64,000 nucleotides of DNA from JBBDMC01 sp963775235 (GCA_963775235.1 CAVZHY010000006.1:558001-622000), one strand, 5' to 3'; numbered from the stretch's first letter, positions 37,094 through 47,088 are shown. The notes: generated by a model from the letters alone, not told the origin. A program made the numbers and translations.

Positions 37094-38179
37094 TCAGCCT
37101 CCGAGCACGACGCACCGCTCTACCGCCGCCTCAAGAACAACGTTCGCGCCTATCTCAAAGATCTGGTCCGGGCGCGTATGAATCTGGATGCGATGAGGTC
37201 CCATCTCGGCGACATACACGACCTGGTCTCCGAGGAACGTCGCGAGCGTCACGCGCGCCGGCCAGCTGTTTGTCCGCTGTGCGCCCTCGCCGGCGCGCCG
37301 GATACCGACCGCCTCCGGCCGCACCGAAACTTTCACCCGTTCGCCCACCTTCAGCGCTGGATCCGATGGCGCCACCAGCGTCTGGCCGCCGTCGATCGTC
37401 ACCGTCACGGTGTCGGCGCCGTTCGCAACGACCTCGCCGCCGATGAGGTTAGTCGTACCCATGAACCCTGCGACGAATGCGTTGGCGGGTCGGTCGTAGA
37501 TATCCCGTGGCGACCCGATTTGCTGCAACACACCCCCGCTGATGATGGCGATCCGGTCGGCGATCGCCATGGCCTCGGTCTGGTCGTGGGTGACATAGAC
37601 CGCCGTGAAACCCAGCCGATTTTGCAATTCCTTGATCTCGATCCGCATCTGCAGCCGCAGGCCGGCATCGAGGTTGCTGAGCGGCTCGTCAAAAAGCAGG
37701 AGCTCGGGCTCGGCGATGAGGCTCCTCGCCAGCGCGACACGCTGTTGCTGGCCGCCGCTGATCTGGGAGGAATACCTGTCGGCAAGATGGTCGAGCTGGA
37801 CCAGTTTCAGGACGCGGGCCACACGCTCCTGAATCTCGGCCCGCCGCACGCCGATGGCGCGCAGCGGATAGGCGACGTTGTTGAACAGCGTCATGTGCGG
37901 CCAAATGGCATAGGACTGAAAGACCATGCCGATCTCTCGCCGCTCCGGCGCGACGAACAGCCCCTCGCTCGGCGCATTCACGGTGCGATTCCCGATACGG
38001 ATGGTGCCGGCGGTCGGCTCTTCCAGCCCTGCGATGCAGCGCAGGCACGTCGTCTTGCCGCATCCGCTCGGCCCAACCAGGACGAGCATCTCGCCTTCGT
38101 CGACCGACAGCGACAGGTCGTCGACCGCCCGAACGGCCCCGAAATCTTTCGCGAGGTGGTCGACCGAGAGGGCGATCAT
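37094..38179 (-). CDS. ABC transporter ATP-binding protein, PotA/FbpC type
   Basis: A 361-residue ATPase subunit. Walker A is GPSGCGKTT at about residues 37-45, the signature is ISGGQQQR, Walker B is LLLFDEPLSNLD, and the H-loop is YVTHDQTEA. A C-terminal TOBE-like domain follows (from about residue 235). It starts 15 bases after the permease stop and lies 35 bases before the binding-protein start, so the three form one unit. Nothing is unusual in the motifs. Confidence 0.92.
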   Translation of the reverse strand: MIALSVDHLAKDFGAVRAVDDLSLSVDEGEMLVLVGPSGCGKTTCLRCIAGLEEPTAGTIRIGNRTVNAPSEGLFVAPERREIGMVFQSYAIWPHMTLFNNVAYPLRAIGVRRAEIQERVARVLKLVQLDHLADRYSSQISGGQQQRVALARSLIAEPELLLFDEPLSNLDAGLRLQMRIEIKELQNRLGFTAVYVTHDQTEAMAIADRIAIISGGVLQQIGSPRDIYDRPANAFVAGFMGTTNLIGGEVVANGADTVTVTIDGGQTLVAPSDPALKVGERVKVSVRPEAVGIRRAGEGAQRTNSWPARVTLATFLGDQVVYVAEMGPHRIQIHTRPDQIFEIGANVVLEAAVERCVVLGG

Positions 38180-38194
38180 GCTAACCCAACGCCG

Positions 38195-39913
38195 CTAGCG
38201 GTAGCGCGGTACGACATCGACTTTGAATCCCCATTTGAAGAGCGCAATCACCGCGACCATGATGAGGCTCAAAAGCAAGGCGCCCGCAGCCATGACGTTG
38301 AGGTAACCCTCAGTCCACTGCTCGAAGATCACCACCGGGAAAAGCCGGTTGTTGTAATTGGTGAGCAGGACCGCCGCGCTGATCTCGCGAACGAAGATCA
38401 CGAACAACAGTATCCACGTCGAATAGATGCTCGGTCGCATCAGCGGCAGGACGATCTTTCCAAAGGTACGTATCCAGGAAGCCCGATGTACGCGGCTCGA
38501 TTCCTCAAGCTCGGGATGGATCTGGATGATCGTCGAGCCGAGCGCCTGGACGCCGTAGGGCATGAACAGCGTCAGGTAGGCGATCAGCACCAGCCACAGC
38601 GTGCCCCAGATCGGCCAGGTGATGTATGCCCAGATCATCGCCAGCCCCATGACGATGCCGGGGATACCGATCGGCAGGATGGCAACCTGCTGCAGCAACC
38701 GCCTCCCCGGCGTCCGGGTGCGGTGGATGAGGTACGCGATGAGCACGGTCAGCACGACGCAGAGCGTGGCGCCGAACACCGACAGGTAGAGCGAGCGCAG
38801 CAGCGTCTGCCACAGGTCGGGCTTCTGGAAGAAGGCGGTCCAGTTCTCCAGCGTCCAGCGCTCGAACTTTGGCGTCGGAAATCTTTGCAGGCTCGACTTG
38901 ACCAGCACCAGCGTCGGCAGAATGACCGCCAGCAGGGCGTAGAGAGCGGCCGCCCCGAGCGCCAGGATTTTCCACTTCCCAAGCGCATATGCCTTGACCC
39001 GGAATCCGCGGCCGCTGACCAATGCATAGGAGCGGTTGCGGAGAAGAACGCGCTGCAGCACCACCAGAACCGCCGTAATCGCAACCAGCGTCAGGCCGGC
39101 GACCGTGGCGGCACCATAGTCGACGGGGATCAATGCCGCCCGTACATAGATCTCGGTCGCAAGAAGGTTGATCTGTGTCGGAAAGCCCAGGATCGCCGCG
39201 ACGCCGAATATGCCCATCGAGATCACCAGAACCAGGGTCATCCCGGCGAGCAGCGCGGGCAGGATCAGCGGGAAAGTCACCCGGGTCAGCGTCCGAAAAA
39301 GCCCGGCACGGCAGGTGAACGACGCTTCCTCGAAAGAGGTGTCCATGTTGCGGAGGGCTGCCGAGGTGAAGAGGTACATGTACGGCGCCATGTAGACGCC
39401 GGTGACCCCGATGATCCCGGGCACCGAGTAAACGTTGATCGGAATTCCCAGCCAAAGCTTGATGAGCCCGTTTGTCGGGTTGCCGAGGAAGATCCAGGCA
39501 AGGGCGCCAATGAAGGTGCTGGTGAAGAAGGGCAGGACGGCGAACAATTCGACCACGGGCTTGGCCGGCATGTCCGTCTTCACGTTCAGCCAGGCCAGCG
39601 GGACGCCGATCGCGGTCGCCACGACGGTAATGCCGACGCCGACACCGAGCGAACGCGCGACAAGGGCCCAATAGGCCCGGCTCAAGAACACCGCGCCAAA
39701 ATTCTCCAGCGTCCACGAACCCGACGCGCCCGGCGCGCCATGGTGAAAGGCGCCCCACACCATCCAGCCGGTCGGATAAAGCACCAGCCACAGGACGACG
39801 GCCATCAGTGCGGCCGTGGCCAGCCCGCGAGCGGAAACCATTCCGTGCGGCGACAGGATTCGCGGCCACGCCACAGAGACCGGCGGTTCCGTGACAAGCC
39901 GATGGTCTGCCAT
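38195..39913 (-). CDS. ABC transporter permease, fused two-domain iron/spermidine type
   Basis: A 572-residue permease with two homologous six-helix halves. The first half starts its helices near residue 35 and carries the SFEEASFTCRAGLF docking loop at about 200. The second half carries the LEESSRVHRASW loop at about 470. Hydrophobic helices such as GTTLVLVISMGIFGVAAILGF and LWLVLIAYLTLFMPYG are evident. It starts 10 bases after the aldolase-like gene stop, so the importer is co-transcribed with that enzyme. Partners are the ATPase at 37094 and the binding protein at 36024. Confidence 0.9.
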   Translation of the reverse strand: MADHRLVTEPPVSVAWPRILSPHGMVSARGLATAALMAVVLWLVLYPTGWMVWGAFHHGAPGASGSWTLENFGAVFLSRAYWALVARSLGVGVGITVVATAIGVPLAWLNVKTDMPAKPVVELFAVLPFFTSTFIGALAWIFLGNPTNGLIKLWLGIPINVYSVPGIIGVTGVYMAPYMYLFTSAALRNMDTSFEEASFTCRAGLFRTLTRVTFPLILPALLAGMTLVLVISMGIFGVAAILGFPTQINLLATEIYVRAALIPVDYGAATVAGLTLVAITAVLVVLQRVLLRNRSYALVSGRGFRVKAYALGKWKILALGAAALYALLAVILPTLVLVKSSLQRFPTPKFERWTLENWTAFFQKPDLWQTLLRSLYLSVFGATLCVVLTVLIAYLIHRTRTPGRRLLQQVAILPIGIPGIVMGLAMIWAYITWPIWGTLWLVLIAYLTLFMPYGVQALGSTIIQIHPELEESSRVHRASWIRTFGKIVLPLMRPSIYSTWILLFVIFVREISAAVLLTNYNNRLFPVVIFEQWTEGYLNVMAAGALLLSLIMVAVIALFKWGFKVDVVPRYR

Positions 39914-39923
39914 CGTGCCGTCC

Positions 39924-41267
39924 TCAACCCATGACCCGGGTGATAATCCGCTCGACTTCGTCGTCGGTCGCGAACTTCTTTTCCTCGATGATCGCCTTCA
40001 GGGACGACACGATTCGGTCCATTTGGACTTCACTCGCCGAGCGGCCGGTCGACTTGCGCACCCTGTTGTCGAGCGGCGTATCGTCGCCGCGCTGGAGCGC
40101 CGTTGGGCCGTAAATCATGTGTCGTCCGCTGCCTACGGTCTCGGCGCGCACGTTCTCCCACATGTACCAATCGCCGCGGAGGATTCCGGTAATGTGCAAA
40201 CCGCCGTAACTGAACATGTTGTGGCCCACGATCGGAGCGTTCTCCGGCACCGGCACTTCGTAGAGCTCGGACACCATGCGGCTTACCGCCGTGATCTTCG
40301 AGAGGTCGATACCGGTGTCGAGGCCGTAGAAATACTCCAGTGCGAGCGCGACCTGCTCGAAGGCCGCGTTGCCGCAGCGGTGGCCCGTCCGGTTGATGCA
40401 AACGTCGCAGCCGAGGGCGCCGGCGCGGATTCCTTCCAGGCTGTTGATGGTGGCGAGCCCGAAATCATCGTGCGCATGCACGGTGATTTCGATCTTGTCG
40501 TCACTGGCCGCCCGGGCAAGCCGCACGAGCATCGCCATCGTCTGTGGCAGGAACCAGCCACGCGTATCGTAGACGACCCAGCGATCGAGCCCCGCTGCGA
40601 CGGCCCGGCGAATTGTCTCAGGCAGTGCCTCCAGCACCGAATGATCGGTACCAAATGCTGCCTTGAGGCCGCGTTCCTTGGCGTAGGAGATGCACGCCTC
40701 CATGCGCGCGAGGAACGCCTCGCCACGCAGGTGCGGATGCAGCGCTTCGACCAGCGGAGCACTTTGCATCCCGACGAAGTTAACCAGCTGCCCCCCGCTG
40801 TCGGCGATCCCGTCTACGTCCTCGCGCCAATTCTCCAGCCACGATCGCGCGTGCATGCCGAGCGTCATGGGCGTGCCCCGCTTTCTCAGCTCCTCGGCAA
40901 ACGAGCGGTCGTCCGGCAGCGACCCGTAGCCGACCTCTGCCTCGACCACGCCCATCTCTTCCAGCGCCGCGGCGATGCGCAGCTTCTTGTCTCGTCCGGC
41001 GTAAACCCCGGGCGTGTTGCTGCCGGAGCGCAACGTGTCGTCGCGAACAACAACCCGCCGACCATGCTCGGATTGCGGATGCGAAATCGCAACCTCGTTG
41101 CCGCGAAACGAGATCCAGCGTTCGCGCTCGTCGAGGCGGATGTTGCCATCCAGCGCGTGTGCTGACTTTGGCAGTAGCGCGTCCGCCATCTTCCCTCTCT
41201 GGCGGGGTGACCCATGGTCCGCACCCGCTGTTGTTTTGGCGGTCCGGACGCCCATTATGGCGTCCAC
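39924..41267 (-). CDS. DRE-TIM metallolyase-like protein (HMGL/isopropylmalate synthase family)
   Basis: A 447-residue TIM-barrel protein of the HMGL-like family. VVVRDDTLRSGSNTPGVY at about 71-89 matches the DTTLRDG metal/substrate signature. ITVHAHDDFGLATINS has the HxH metal ligands, and CINRTGHRCGNAAFEQVALAL is the third conserved block. Members join or cleave C-C bonds next to a carbonyl (homocitrate, isopropylmalate, citramalate, HMG-CoA). GTG 41267 has GGAGG six bases upstream; ATG 41189 with GAGGGAAG is an alternative that removes 26 N-terminal residues. It heads the importer operon, so it probably acts on the imported substrate. The specific substrate is unknown. Confidence 0.85.
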   Translation of the reverse strand: MDAIMGVRTAKTTAGADHGSPRQRGKMADALLPKSAHALDGNIRLDERERWISFRGNEVAISHPQSEHGRRVVVRDDTLRSGSNTPGVYAGRDKKLRIAAALEEMGVVEAEVGYGSLPDDRSFAEELRKRGTPMTLGMHARSWLENWREDVDGIADSGGQLVNFVGMQSAPLVEALHPHLRGEAFLARMEACISYAKERGLKAAFGTDHSVLEALPETIRRAVAAGLDRWVVYDTRGWFLPQTMAMLVRLARAASDDKIEITVHAHDDFGLATINSLEGIRAGALGCDVCINRTGHRCGNAAFEQVALALEYFYGLDTGIDLSKITAVSRMVSELYEVPVPENAPIVGHNMFSYGGLHITGILRGDWYMWENVRAETVGSGRHMIYGPTALQRGDDTPLDNRVRKSTGRSASEVQMDRIVSSLKAIIEEKKFATDDEVERIITRVMG

Positions 41268-41369
41268 GATTTTCCTCCACCATGAAAATCCTTGCGCCGT
41301 CAGAAAAAGATGTCAATCCTGCGACGAACAAAATCGGCCGGCATCGGCGCAATACGAGGTTGAGGGACG

Positions 41370-43157
41370 GTGGAGAATCGACGAGCAGCCGCAGCGTCAC
41401 CGAAATCGACGCGATCGTCTGCGACCGCTCACGGCACCGGGGCTCTTCAGCTCGCCGATCCGATCGCCCTCGAGGTCTTCTCGAACGCGCTGTTGTCGAT
41501 CGCTGAGGAAATGGGTGCGCTCCTCATTCGCACTGCTTATTCGACAAACATCAAGGAGCGCCAGGACGCGTCGACTGCGATTTTCGACGCCGAGGGGAGA
41601 TTGATCGCGCAGGCCGAGCACATCCCCATGCACCTCGGGGCCATGCTCAGCGCCGTTCGCCACATCCTGAAGCGCTATCCGGCGGCGACCCTGCGTCCGG
41701 GCGACGCCTTTCTTGCCAACGACGCGTACAACGGCGGCGGTACCCATCTTGCCGACGTCACCGTCGCCTCCCCTGTTTTCCACGAGGGCACGCTCGTCGG
41801 CTTCGTCGCAAACATGGGTCACTGGCCGGACGTGGGCGGCATGAAACCGGGGGCAGCGATGACGGAAGGCTGCACCGAGATTTACCAGGAGGGGCTCCGT
41901 ATTCCGCCGATGGCGATCTATCGGGAGGGCCGCCTCGACGAACACCTCTTGTCATTCATCCTGCTCAATATGCGCTTCGCCGAGGACCGGCCGGCCGATC
42001 TCCGCGCGCAAGTGGCGACCAACCAGATCGGCATCAAGCGGCTTCAGGAGATCTGCACCAGCCACGGGATCGCCCGCTTCCGCGAACTGATCGATGGCGT
42101 CCTCGATTACAACGAGCGCGTCATCCGCGAGCGGATACGTGGCCTTCCGGAAGGGAGCTGGACCTTCGCGGATCAGCTTGACGACAACTCGCACACCGAC
42201 GAGCCGGTCCCCCTGAAGGTCAGGCTGACGGTCACCCACAGTCCCGAACCCGGCATGGTGTTCGATTTCACCGGGTCGAGTGCGCAGCGCGTGGGCGGCG
42301 TCAACGTCGTATACGAGGCGTTGTTCGCAACGGTCGCGTTTGCACTCAAGGCAACGCTCGATCCCGATCTGTGGTCGAACGCCGCATTCGAGCGGGTCGT
42401 CAATCTCATCGCGCCGGAAGGCTCAATTCTCAATCCGTTGCCCCCGGCAGCCGTCGGTGGTCGCGGCACTACCTGTCAGCGCCTGGCCGACCTGTTGCTG
42501 GGCGCCATCGGGCAGATCGCGCCTGACCGGGTGACCGCGTGCGGCCACGGCACCACGTCCGTGAACATTCACGGTTTTGACCCCGGCCGCGACCGGTCTT
42601 TCATATGCATCGACGGCTGTGCCGGCGGCATGGGGGGCCGTGACGGCCACGATGGCATGGATGCCGTGCAGATCAACACCAACAATATCCCCAACCTGCC
42701 CGCCGAGATTCTGGAAAGCGAGTACCCCCTTATGGTCGAGCGCTACCAGATCGTCCCGGACAGCGGTGGGGCCGGCGAGTTCAGGGGCGGTATGGGGACG
42801 CGCAAAGACTACCGCATGCTTGCCGATACCGGCTTTATCGCCCACGCCGACCGGCACCGGTTTCATCCCTGGCCGATGGAAGGCGGAAAGGAAGGTGCGC
42901 TCGGGCTGCATCGCCGCAATCCCGGGACCGATCGCGAGGCACCACTGCCGAGCAAGGGCGGTCCCTTCGCATTCGCAAAAGGTGAGGTGCTGCGCGTTCA
43001 GGCGGCAGGCGGTGGCGGCTTCGGTCCGCCGCGGCGGCGAAGCGCGGAGCGGCTCGCCGTCGATCTTGCCGACGGCAAGGTCACCGAGACGGCTGCCCGG
43101 CGCGACTATCCGGGCACGCTGGTGGACGAAGCCATCGATTTGGCGGCGAAGCTGTGA
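41370..43157 (+). CDS. hyuB: Hydantoinase B/oxoprolinase family subunit
   Basis: A 595-residue HyuB-type subunit. DPIALEVFSNALLSIAEEMGALLIRTAYSTNIKERQDAS is the family opening at about residue 30. LNDAYNGG-like (FLANDAYNGGGTHLADVT), GHWPDVGG and GCTEIYQEGLRIPP follow, and ERYQIVPDSGGAGEFRGG is the C-terminal mark. Such subunits pair with an ATP-dependent A subunit to open hydantoins, 5-oxoproline or, in acetone/acetophenone carboxylases, to fix CO2. GTG 41370 is used; the ribosome site is only fair and the first 25 residues look non-conserved. Its stop overlaps the HyuA gene start, a typical coupled pair. Confidence 0.88.
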   Translation: MENRRAAAASPKSTRSSATAHGTGALQLADPIALEVFSNALLSIAEEMGALLIRTAYSTNIKERQDASTAIFDAEGRLIAQAEHIPMHLGAMLSAVRHILKRYPAATLRPGDAFLANDAYNGGGTHLADVTVASPVFHEGTLVGFVANMGHWPDVGGMKPGAAMTEGCTEIYQEGLRIPPMAIYREGRLDEHLLSFILLNMRFAEDRPADLRAQVATNQIGIKRLQEICTSHGIARFRELIDGVLDYNERVIRERIRGLPEGSWTFADQLDDNSHTDEPVPLKVRLTVTHSPEPGMVFDFTGSSAQRVGGVNVVYEALFATVAFALKATLDPDLWSNAAFERVVNLIAPEGSILNPLPPAAVGGRGTTCQRLADLLLGAIGQIAPDRVTACGHGTTSVNIHGFDPGRDRSFICIDGCAGGMGGRDGHDGMDAVQINTNNIPNLPAEILESEYPLMVERYQIVPDSGGAGEFRGGMGTRKDYRMLADTGFIAHADRHRFHPWPMEGGKEGALGLHRRNPGTDREAPLPSKGGPFAFAKGEVLRVQAAGGGGFGPPRRRSAERLAVDLADGKVTETAARRDYPGTLVDEAIDLAAKL

Positions 43158-45271
43158 ACGCGCCGGTCACGAGCGACGACCGCCTCACGGTGGGTATCGA
43201 CATCGGCGGGACGTTCACCGACGTCGTCCTGATGGGCCCGGAGGGCGGAATCCGTGCCAAGCACAAGGTCGACACGACCCCGACCGAGTTGGAGCGGTGT
43301 TTCGTCAGGGGTCTCGAACGGGCGATGGCCGGCCTGCCCGCCGACCGCATCAGCCGCATCCTCCACGCGACCACGGTCGCCACCAATACGGTGCTGGAAG
43401 GGAAAGGCGCCCGCACCGCTCTGGTCGTGACCGAAGGGTTCCGCGACATCCTCGAGATTGCGCGCCAGCGTCGCCCCAGTCTCTACGACCTTAAGGCCGA
43501 GAAGGCGAAGCCTTTGGTCCCGCGGCGCCTGTGCTTCGAAGTGCATGAGCGCATGAACGCCAACGGCGAGCCGATCGTGCCGCTCGACGACGACGACCTC
43601 GGCGCTCTCACTGACCGTTTGCGCGAGTCCGCGGCCGAGTCGGTCGTCGTCTCGCTCCTGTTTTCCTACCTCAACCCCGACCACGAGCGGCGCATCCGCG
43701 ATCATCTGTCGGCTGCACTTCCCGGCGTCGAGATTGTCGCCTCGTCCGACGTGATCCCCGAATTTCGCGAATTCGAGCGCACCAGTACCGCCGTCCTTGT
43801 CGGCTACCTCAAGCCGATCTTTGCCGGCTACACGCGTCGGCTCGTCAGCGAACTGGACCGCCTCGGCCACGCTTCCGAAAAGCTGTTGATCATGAACTCG
43901 GCCGGCGGCGTAATGTCGGCGGAATCCGGGCGCGAACGACCGCATGCGATCGTCGAGTCCGGCCCGGCGGCGGGCGTGATCGCGGTCGCCAAGCTCGCCG
44001 CCGAACTCGGCGAGCCGAACGTCATCTCGTTCGACATGGGCGGCACCACCGCCAAGGCGAGCCTGATCGAGAACGGCAGCTATCGCACCACCACCGAATA
44101 CGAGATCGGCGCCGGCCTTCATCAGTCTCTGGCCGTGCGCTTCACCGGCTATCCTGTGAAGGCGCCGATGATCGACCTCACGGAGTGCAGCGCCGGCGGC
44201 GGATCGATTGCTTCGGTCGACACGCTCGGGCTCCTCAAGGTCGGACCGCACAGCGCCGGCGCGGACCCGGGGCCGGTATGCTATGGCCGGGGCGGCACCG
44301 AGCCCACGATTACCGATGCCAACCTCGTCCTTGGTCGGCTCAACCCGGCTTATTTCGTCGGCGGCGAGGCTTCGCTCGATCGCGCGCGGGCCGAAGCCGC
44401 GATCGCGGAACGCATTGCCGCCCCGCTCCATATGTCGGTCACAGAGGCCGCTGCCGGCATCATCACCGTTGCCAACGCGCACATGCTCCGCATCCTGAGG
44501 GTGGTTTCGGTGTCCCGCGGTCTCGACCCGCGCCAGTTCGTCCTTGTCGCCTTCGGAGGTGCGGGACCCCTTCACGCCGCCGAGCTCGCCGCCGAACTCG
44601 GCATCCCCAAGGTCATCGTTCCCGAGGCTCCGGGCCTCTTCTCCGCGCTTGGCTTGCTGTGGGCGGATCTACGGGCCGATTTCAGCCGCACGGTCCGCCG
44701 CCCGATCGCCGCGGCCGCCGCGGAGGAAATCAGCGAGCGGCTTCGCCAGCTCGAAGTGGAAGCCGACGCCTGGCTCGATCAGGAACGTATTCCGCCCGAT
44801 CGGCGTCAGCTCATACGCAGCGCCGACATGCGCTACCCGCTGCAGAACCACGAGATCAACGTCACGGTTCCGGCCGGCGAGATAGACAAGGGCTGGATCG
44901 CGGCTGCCCGACAGGCGTTTCACGAGGCCCACGAGCGGCTTTATGGGTACTCCGATCCCTCCGAGGACGTTCAAGCCGTCAATTTTCGTGTCGCCGCGAT
45001 CGGACGGACCGAGCGTGGAGCGCCCGCCAAAGTGCCGGCGGGCGGACCTGACCCCGGAGCGGCACGCAAGGCGGTGCGCCAAGTCCATTTTGGCGAAGCA
45101 GCCGCCATGATCGAGTGCCCGATCTACGAACGGGAACGTCTGCGGGCCGGCAATCGCATCCAGGGGCCGGCAATCATCGAGCAGCCCAATTCGACCGTCG
45201 TCGTTCCGCCGGCGTTTGGCGTCGACGTCGATCCGTACGGACGTCTTATCCTGACGGCGAGCCGCGGCTGA
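43154..45271 (+). CDS. hyuA: Hydantoinase A/oxoprolinase family ATPase subunit
   Basis: A 705-residue HyuA-type subunit. The N-terminus has the ASKHA phosphate loop GIDIGGTFTDVVL. HATTVATNTVLEGKGARTALVVTEGFRDILEIARQRRP, IVESGPAAGVIAVAKLAAELG and FDMGGTTAKASLIENG (second phosphate loop) follow, with LIDLTECSAGGGSIASVD and ADPGPVCYGRGG in the middle. The GTG start overlaps the upstream HyuB stop. These proteins phosphorylate or activate a cyclic amide or ketone. Its 3' end overlaps the convergent HyuB-type gene (45246-47039) by 26 bases. Confidence 0.92.
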   Translation: MNAPVTSDDRLTVGIDIGGTFTDVVLMGPEGGIRAKHKVDTTPTELERCFVRGLERAMAGLPADRISRILHATTVATNTVLEGKGARTALVVTEGFRDILEIARQRRPSLYDLKAEKAKPLVPRRLCFEVHERMNANGEPIVPLDDDDLGALTDRLRESAAESVVVSLLFSYLNPDHERRIRDHLSAALPGVEIVASSDVIPEFREFERTSTAVLVGYLKPIFAGYTRRLVSELDRLGHASEKLLIMNSAGGVMSAESGRERPHAIVESGPAAGVIAVAKLAAELGEPNVISFDMGGTTAKASLIENGSYRTTTEYEIGAGLHQSLAVRFTGYPVKAPMIDLTECSAGGGSIASVDTLGLLKVGPHSAGADPGPVCYGRGGTEPTITDANLVLGRLNPAYFVGGEASLDRARAEAAIAERIAAPLHMSVTEAAAGIITVANAHMLRILRVVSVSRGLDPRQFVLVAFGGAGPLHAAELAAELGIPKVIVPEAPGLFSALGLLWADLRADFSRTVRRPIAAAAAEEISERLRQLEVEADAWLDQERIPPDRRQLIRSADMRYPLQNHEINVTVPAGEIDKGWIAAARQAFHEAHERLYGYSDPSEDVQAVNFRVAAIGRTERGAPAKVPAGGPDPGAARKAVRQVHFGEAAAMIECPIYERERLRAGNRIQGPAIIEQPNSTVVVPPAFGVDVDPYGRLILTASRG

Positions 45272-47039
45272 CTGTAGAGCCTTCCGTGCGCAGACGTGCC
45301 GTTTCGGCTTCGTCGAGGATTCCGTCGGCGTCGACCGCCACTTTGTAGATGTCTCGCGCCCGCGCCACCGAGACTTTTTCGTCCCGAACGTCCCGTGCCA
45401 CCAACTGCGGGTCGCGCCGTTCGGGCGGACCGTATCCGCCGGCACCGGGGGTGACGTGGAGAAAGACCGTCCCGCCCGGCACATGCATCGTCTCGAGGCC
45501 CCGCATCTTGTGTTCGCGCGGCGTGCCGGGGTCGAGGACATTCTGGCAAGGCGTGCCCGGCTGGCCGCCGAACAGCCCCCACGGCGGTTGCGTTGCTCGC
45601 CCGGAGCGCACCTGCAGGACCCCGCCGTCCGGCGCGAGGATGCGAACCCGTCGGCGGACGCCGAGGCCGCCGCGGTGCTCGCCGGCGCCTTCCGAGTTGG
45701 CCTGGTAGCCATATTCCTCGACCATGACCGGATAGCTGCTCTCCACCATCTCGACGGGCGAATTGGACATGTTCGCCGCGATATTTGCCACCCCGTCGAT
45801 GCCGTCGAACCGCGCATGGCCACCCCAGGCCCCGACCAGGGCCTCGCTCAAAATTGCCGGCCTCCCGTCGACCGTGGCGGAGAAGGTGTAGCGCGTCGTG
45901 CCGCCCTCGCTGGCCGCCCGCACCCGGTCTGGCACCACTTGCGCGAGCGCCCCGAAGACGGTGTCAGCGAGCCGATACCCGCTGACGCCCATCGCGCCGA
46001 CCGCGCCGGGAAAGCGCGGATTCACAATCGACCCTTCGGGCGCAATCATTTTGAGCGGACGGAAGATGCCGGCGGTGTTCGGGATGTCCGGCGACAGGAT
46101 CGAGCGAACAGCGAGGATGAACGCCGAGCGCGAATAGGCGAGCGGCGAGTTGATTGCCGTCGGCACCTGCGGCGCGGTACCGGTGAAATCGGCGGTCATC
46201 GTGTCGCCGTCGATGGTCAGGGCAACAGCCAGCCTCTGTGGCGGGCCGTTCATGCCGTCGTTGTCGAGCGTGTCCTCGAAGCGGTACGTTCCGTCGGGCA
46301 TCGCCGCGATTTCGGCCCGCACCATCCGCTCGCTGCGGTCCATGCGCTCGACCATGGCAGTTCGGACGACGTCGGCGCCGTAGCGGCGGGCAAGTACCGC
46401 CAACCGCCGCTCTGCCGTTCGACAGGCCGACAGTTGGGCCTCCAGATCGCCAAAGAAGTCGCGCGGCAGGCGCGTATTCTTCTCGATCAGCAAAAGCAGC
46501 GTCGAATCGCGCTTGCCGCCGCGCTCCAGCAACATTCCGGGGATGCGAAGCCCCTCGCCGAAGATGTCGCGGCTGTTGACCGGCACGCTGCCCGGCACAT
46601 GTCCGCCGACGTCGGTATGGTGGATCATCGTGACCGCGTAGCCGAGAAGCCTGTCGTCGAGGAAAGCGGGCGTCAACACCACCACGTTCGGCAGATGCAT
46701 TCCGCCTTCGTAGGCGTCGTTGAGGATAAACGCGTCGCCCGGGCGCATATCGTTGCCGAAGCGTCCGACCAGCGTGCCGATCGCCATCGGCAGGGCCCCG
46801 AGATGGATGGCCATGCCGAGGCCCTGCACGGCCATCTCACCGCTGGGCGCGCATAGCGCCACCGTGAAATCGAGCAAGTCCCGGACGAGTGGCGAGTAGG
46901 CGGTCGAGACCACCACATTGGCCATCTCGTCGGTGACGCTTGCCAGTCCATGTTCCACGACGGTGGCGGTAATGGGGTCGAGGTGGGACGGCGCCTCCGC
47001 GCCGGCCGACAGACCCTGGAGTTCGCTTGGCTGTGACAT
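45246..47039 (-). CDS. hyuB: Hydantoinase B/oxoprolinase family subunit (second copy)
   Basis: A 597-residue HyuB-type subunit on the opposite strand. ATG 47039 is chosen because the family-typical HLDPITATVVEHGLASVTDEMANVVVSTAYSPLVRD follows shortly after; a longer frame runs into the divergent gene. FILNDAYEGGMHLPNVV, IHHTDVGGHVPGSVPVNSRDIFGEGLRIP and VEEYGYQANSEGAGEHRGGLGVRRR are conserved. It is divergent from the HyuA-type gene at 47152, sharing a 112-base promoter region, so the two are likely partners although not in one operon. It is clearly different in sequence from the copy at 41370, implying a different substrate. Confidence 0.88.
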   Translation of the reverse strand: MSQPSELQGLSAGAEAPSHLDPITATVVEHGLASVTDEMANVVVSTAYSPLVRDLLDFTVALCAPSGEMAVQGLGMAIHLGALPMAIGTLVGRFGNDMRPGDAFILNDAYEGGMHLPNVVVLTPAFLDDRLLGYAVTMIHHTDVGGHVPGSVPVNSRDIFGEGLRIPGMLLERGGKRDSTLLLLIEKNTRLPRDFFGDLEAQLSACRTAERRLAVLARRYGADVVRTAMVERMDRSERMVRAEIAAMPDGTYRFEDTLDNDGMNGPPQRLAVALTIDGDTMTADFTGTAPQVPTAINSPLAYSRSAFILAVRSILSPDIPNTAGIFRPLKMIAPEGSIVNPRFPGAVGAMGVSGYRLADTVFGALAQVVPDRVRAASEGGTTRYTFSATVDGRPAILSEALVGAWGGHARFDGIDGVANIAANMSNSPVEMVESSYPVMVEEYGYQANSEGAGEHRGGLGVRRRVRILAPDGGVLQVRSGRATQPPWGLFGGQPGTPCQNVLDPGTPREHKMRGLETMHVPGGTVFLHVTPGAGGYGPPERRDPQLVARDVRDEKVSVARARDIYKVAVDADGILDEAETARLRTEGSTVSRGSPSG

Positions 47040-47088
47040 CCAGGCAGATTTCCCCAACCGGAATGCAATTTCAACTATCCGAAACGGC

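Noticed and set aside
37178..39934. A 918-codon open frame on the plus strand
   Set aside because: It is antisense to a clear ABC ATPase and permease, is very Arg/Asp/His-rich and has no family motif. Long antisense frames are common in high-GC coding DNA.
43106..44575. A 489-codon minus-strand frame
   Set aside because: It is antisense to the HyuA gene and has no recognisable domain.
45456..46856. A 466-codon plus-strand frame
   Set aside because: It is antisense to the HyuB-type gene at 45246-47039, which has all family blocks.
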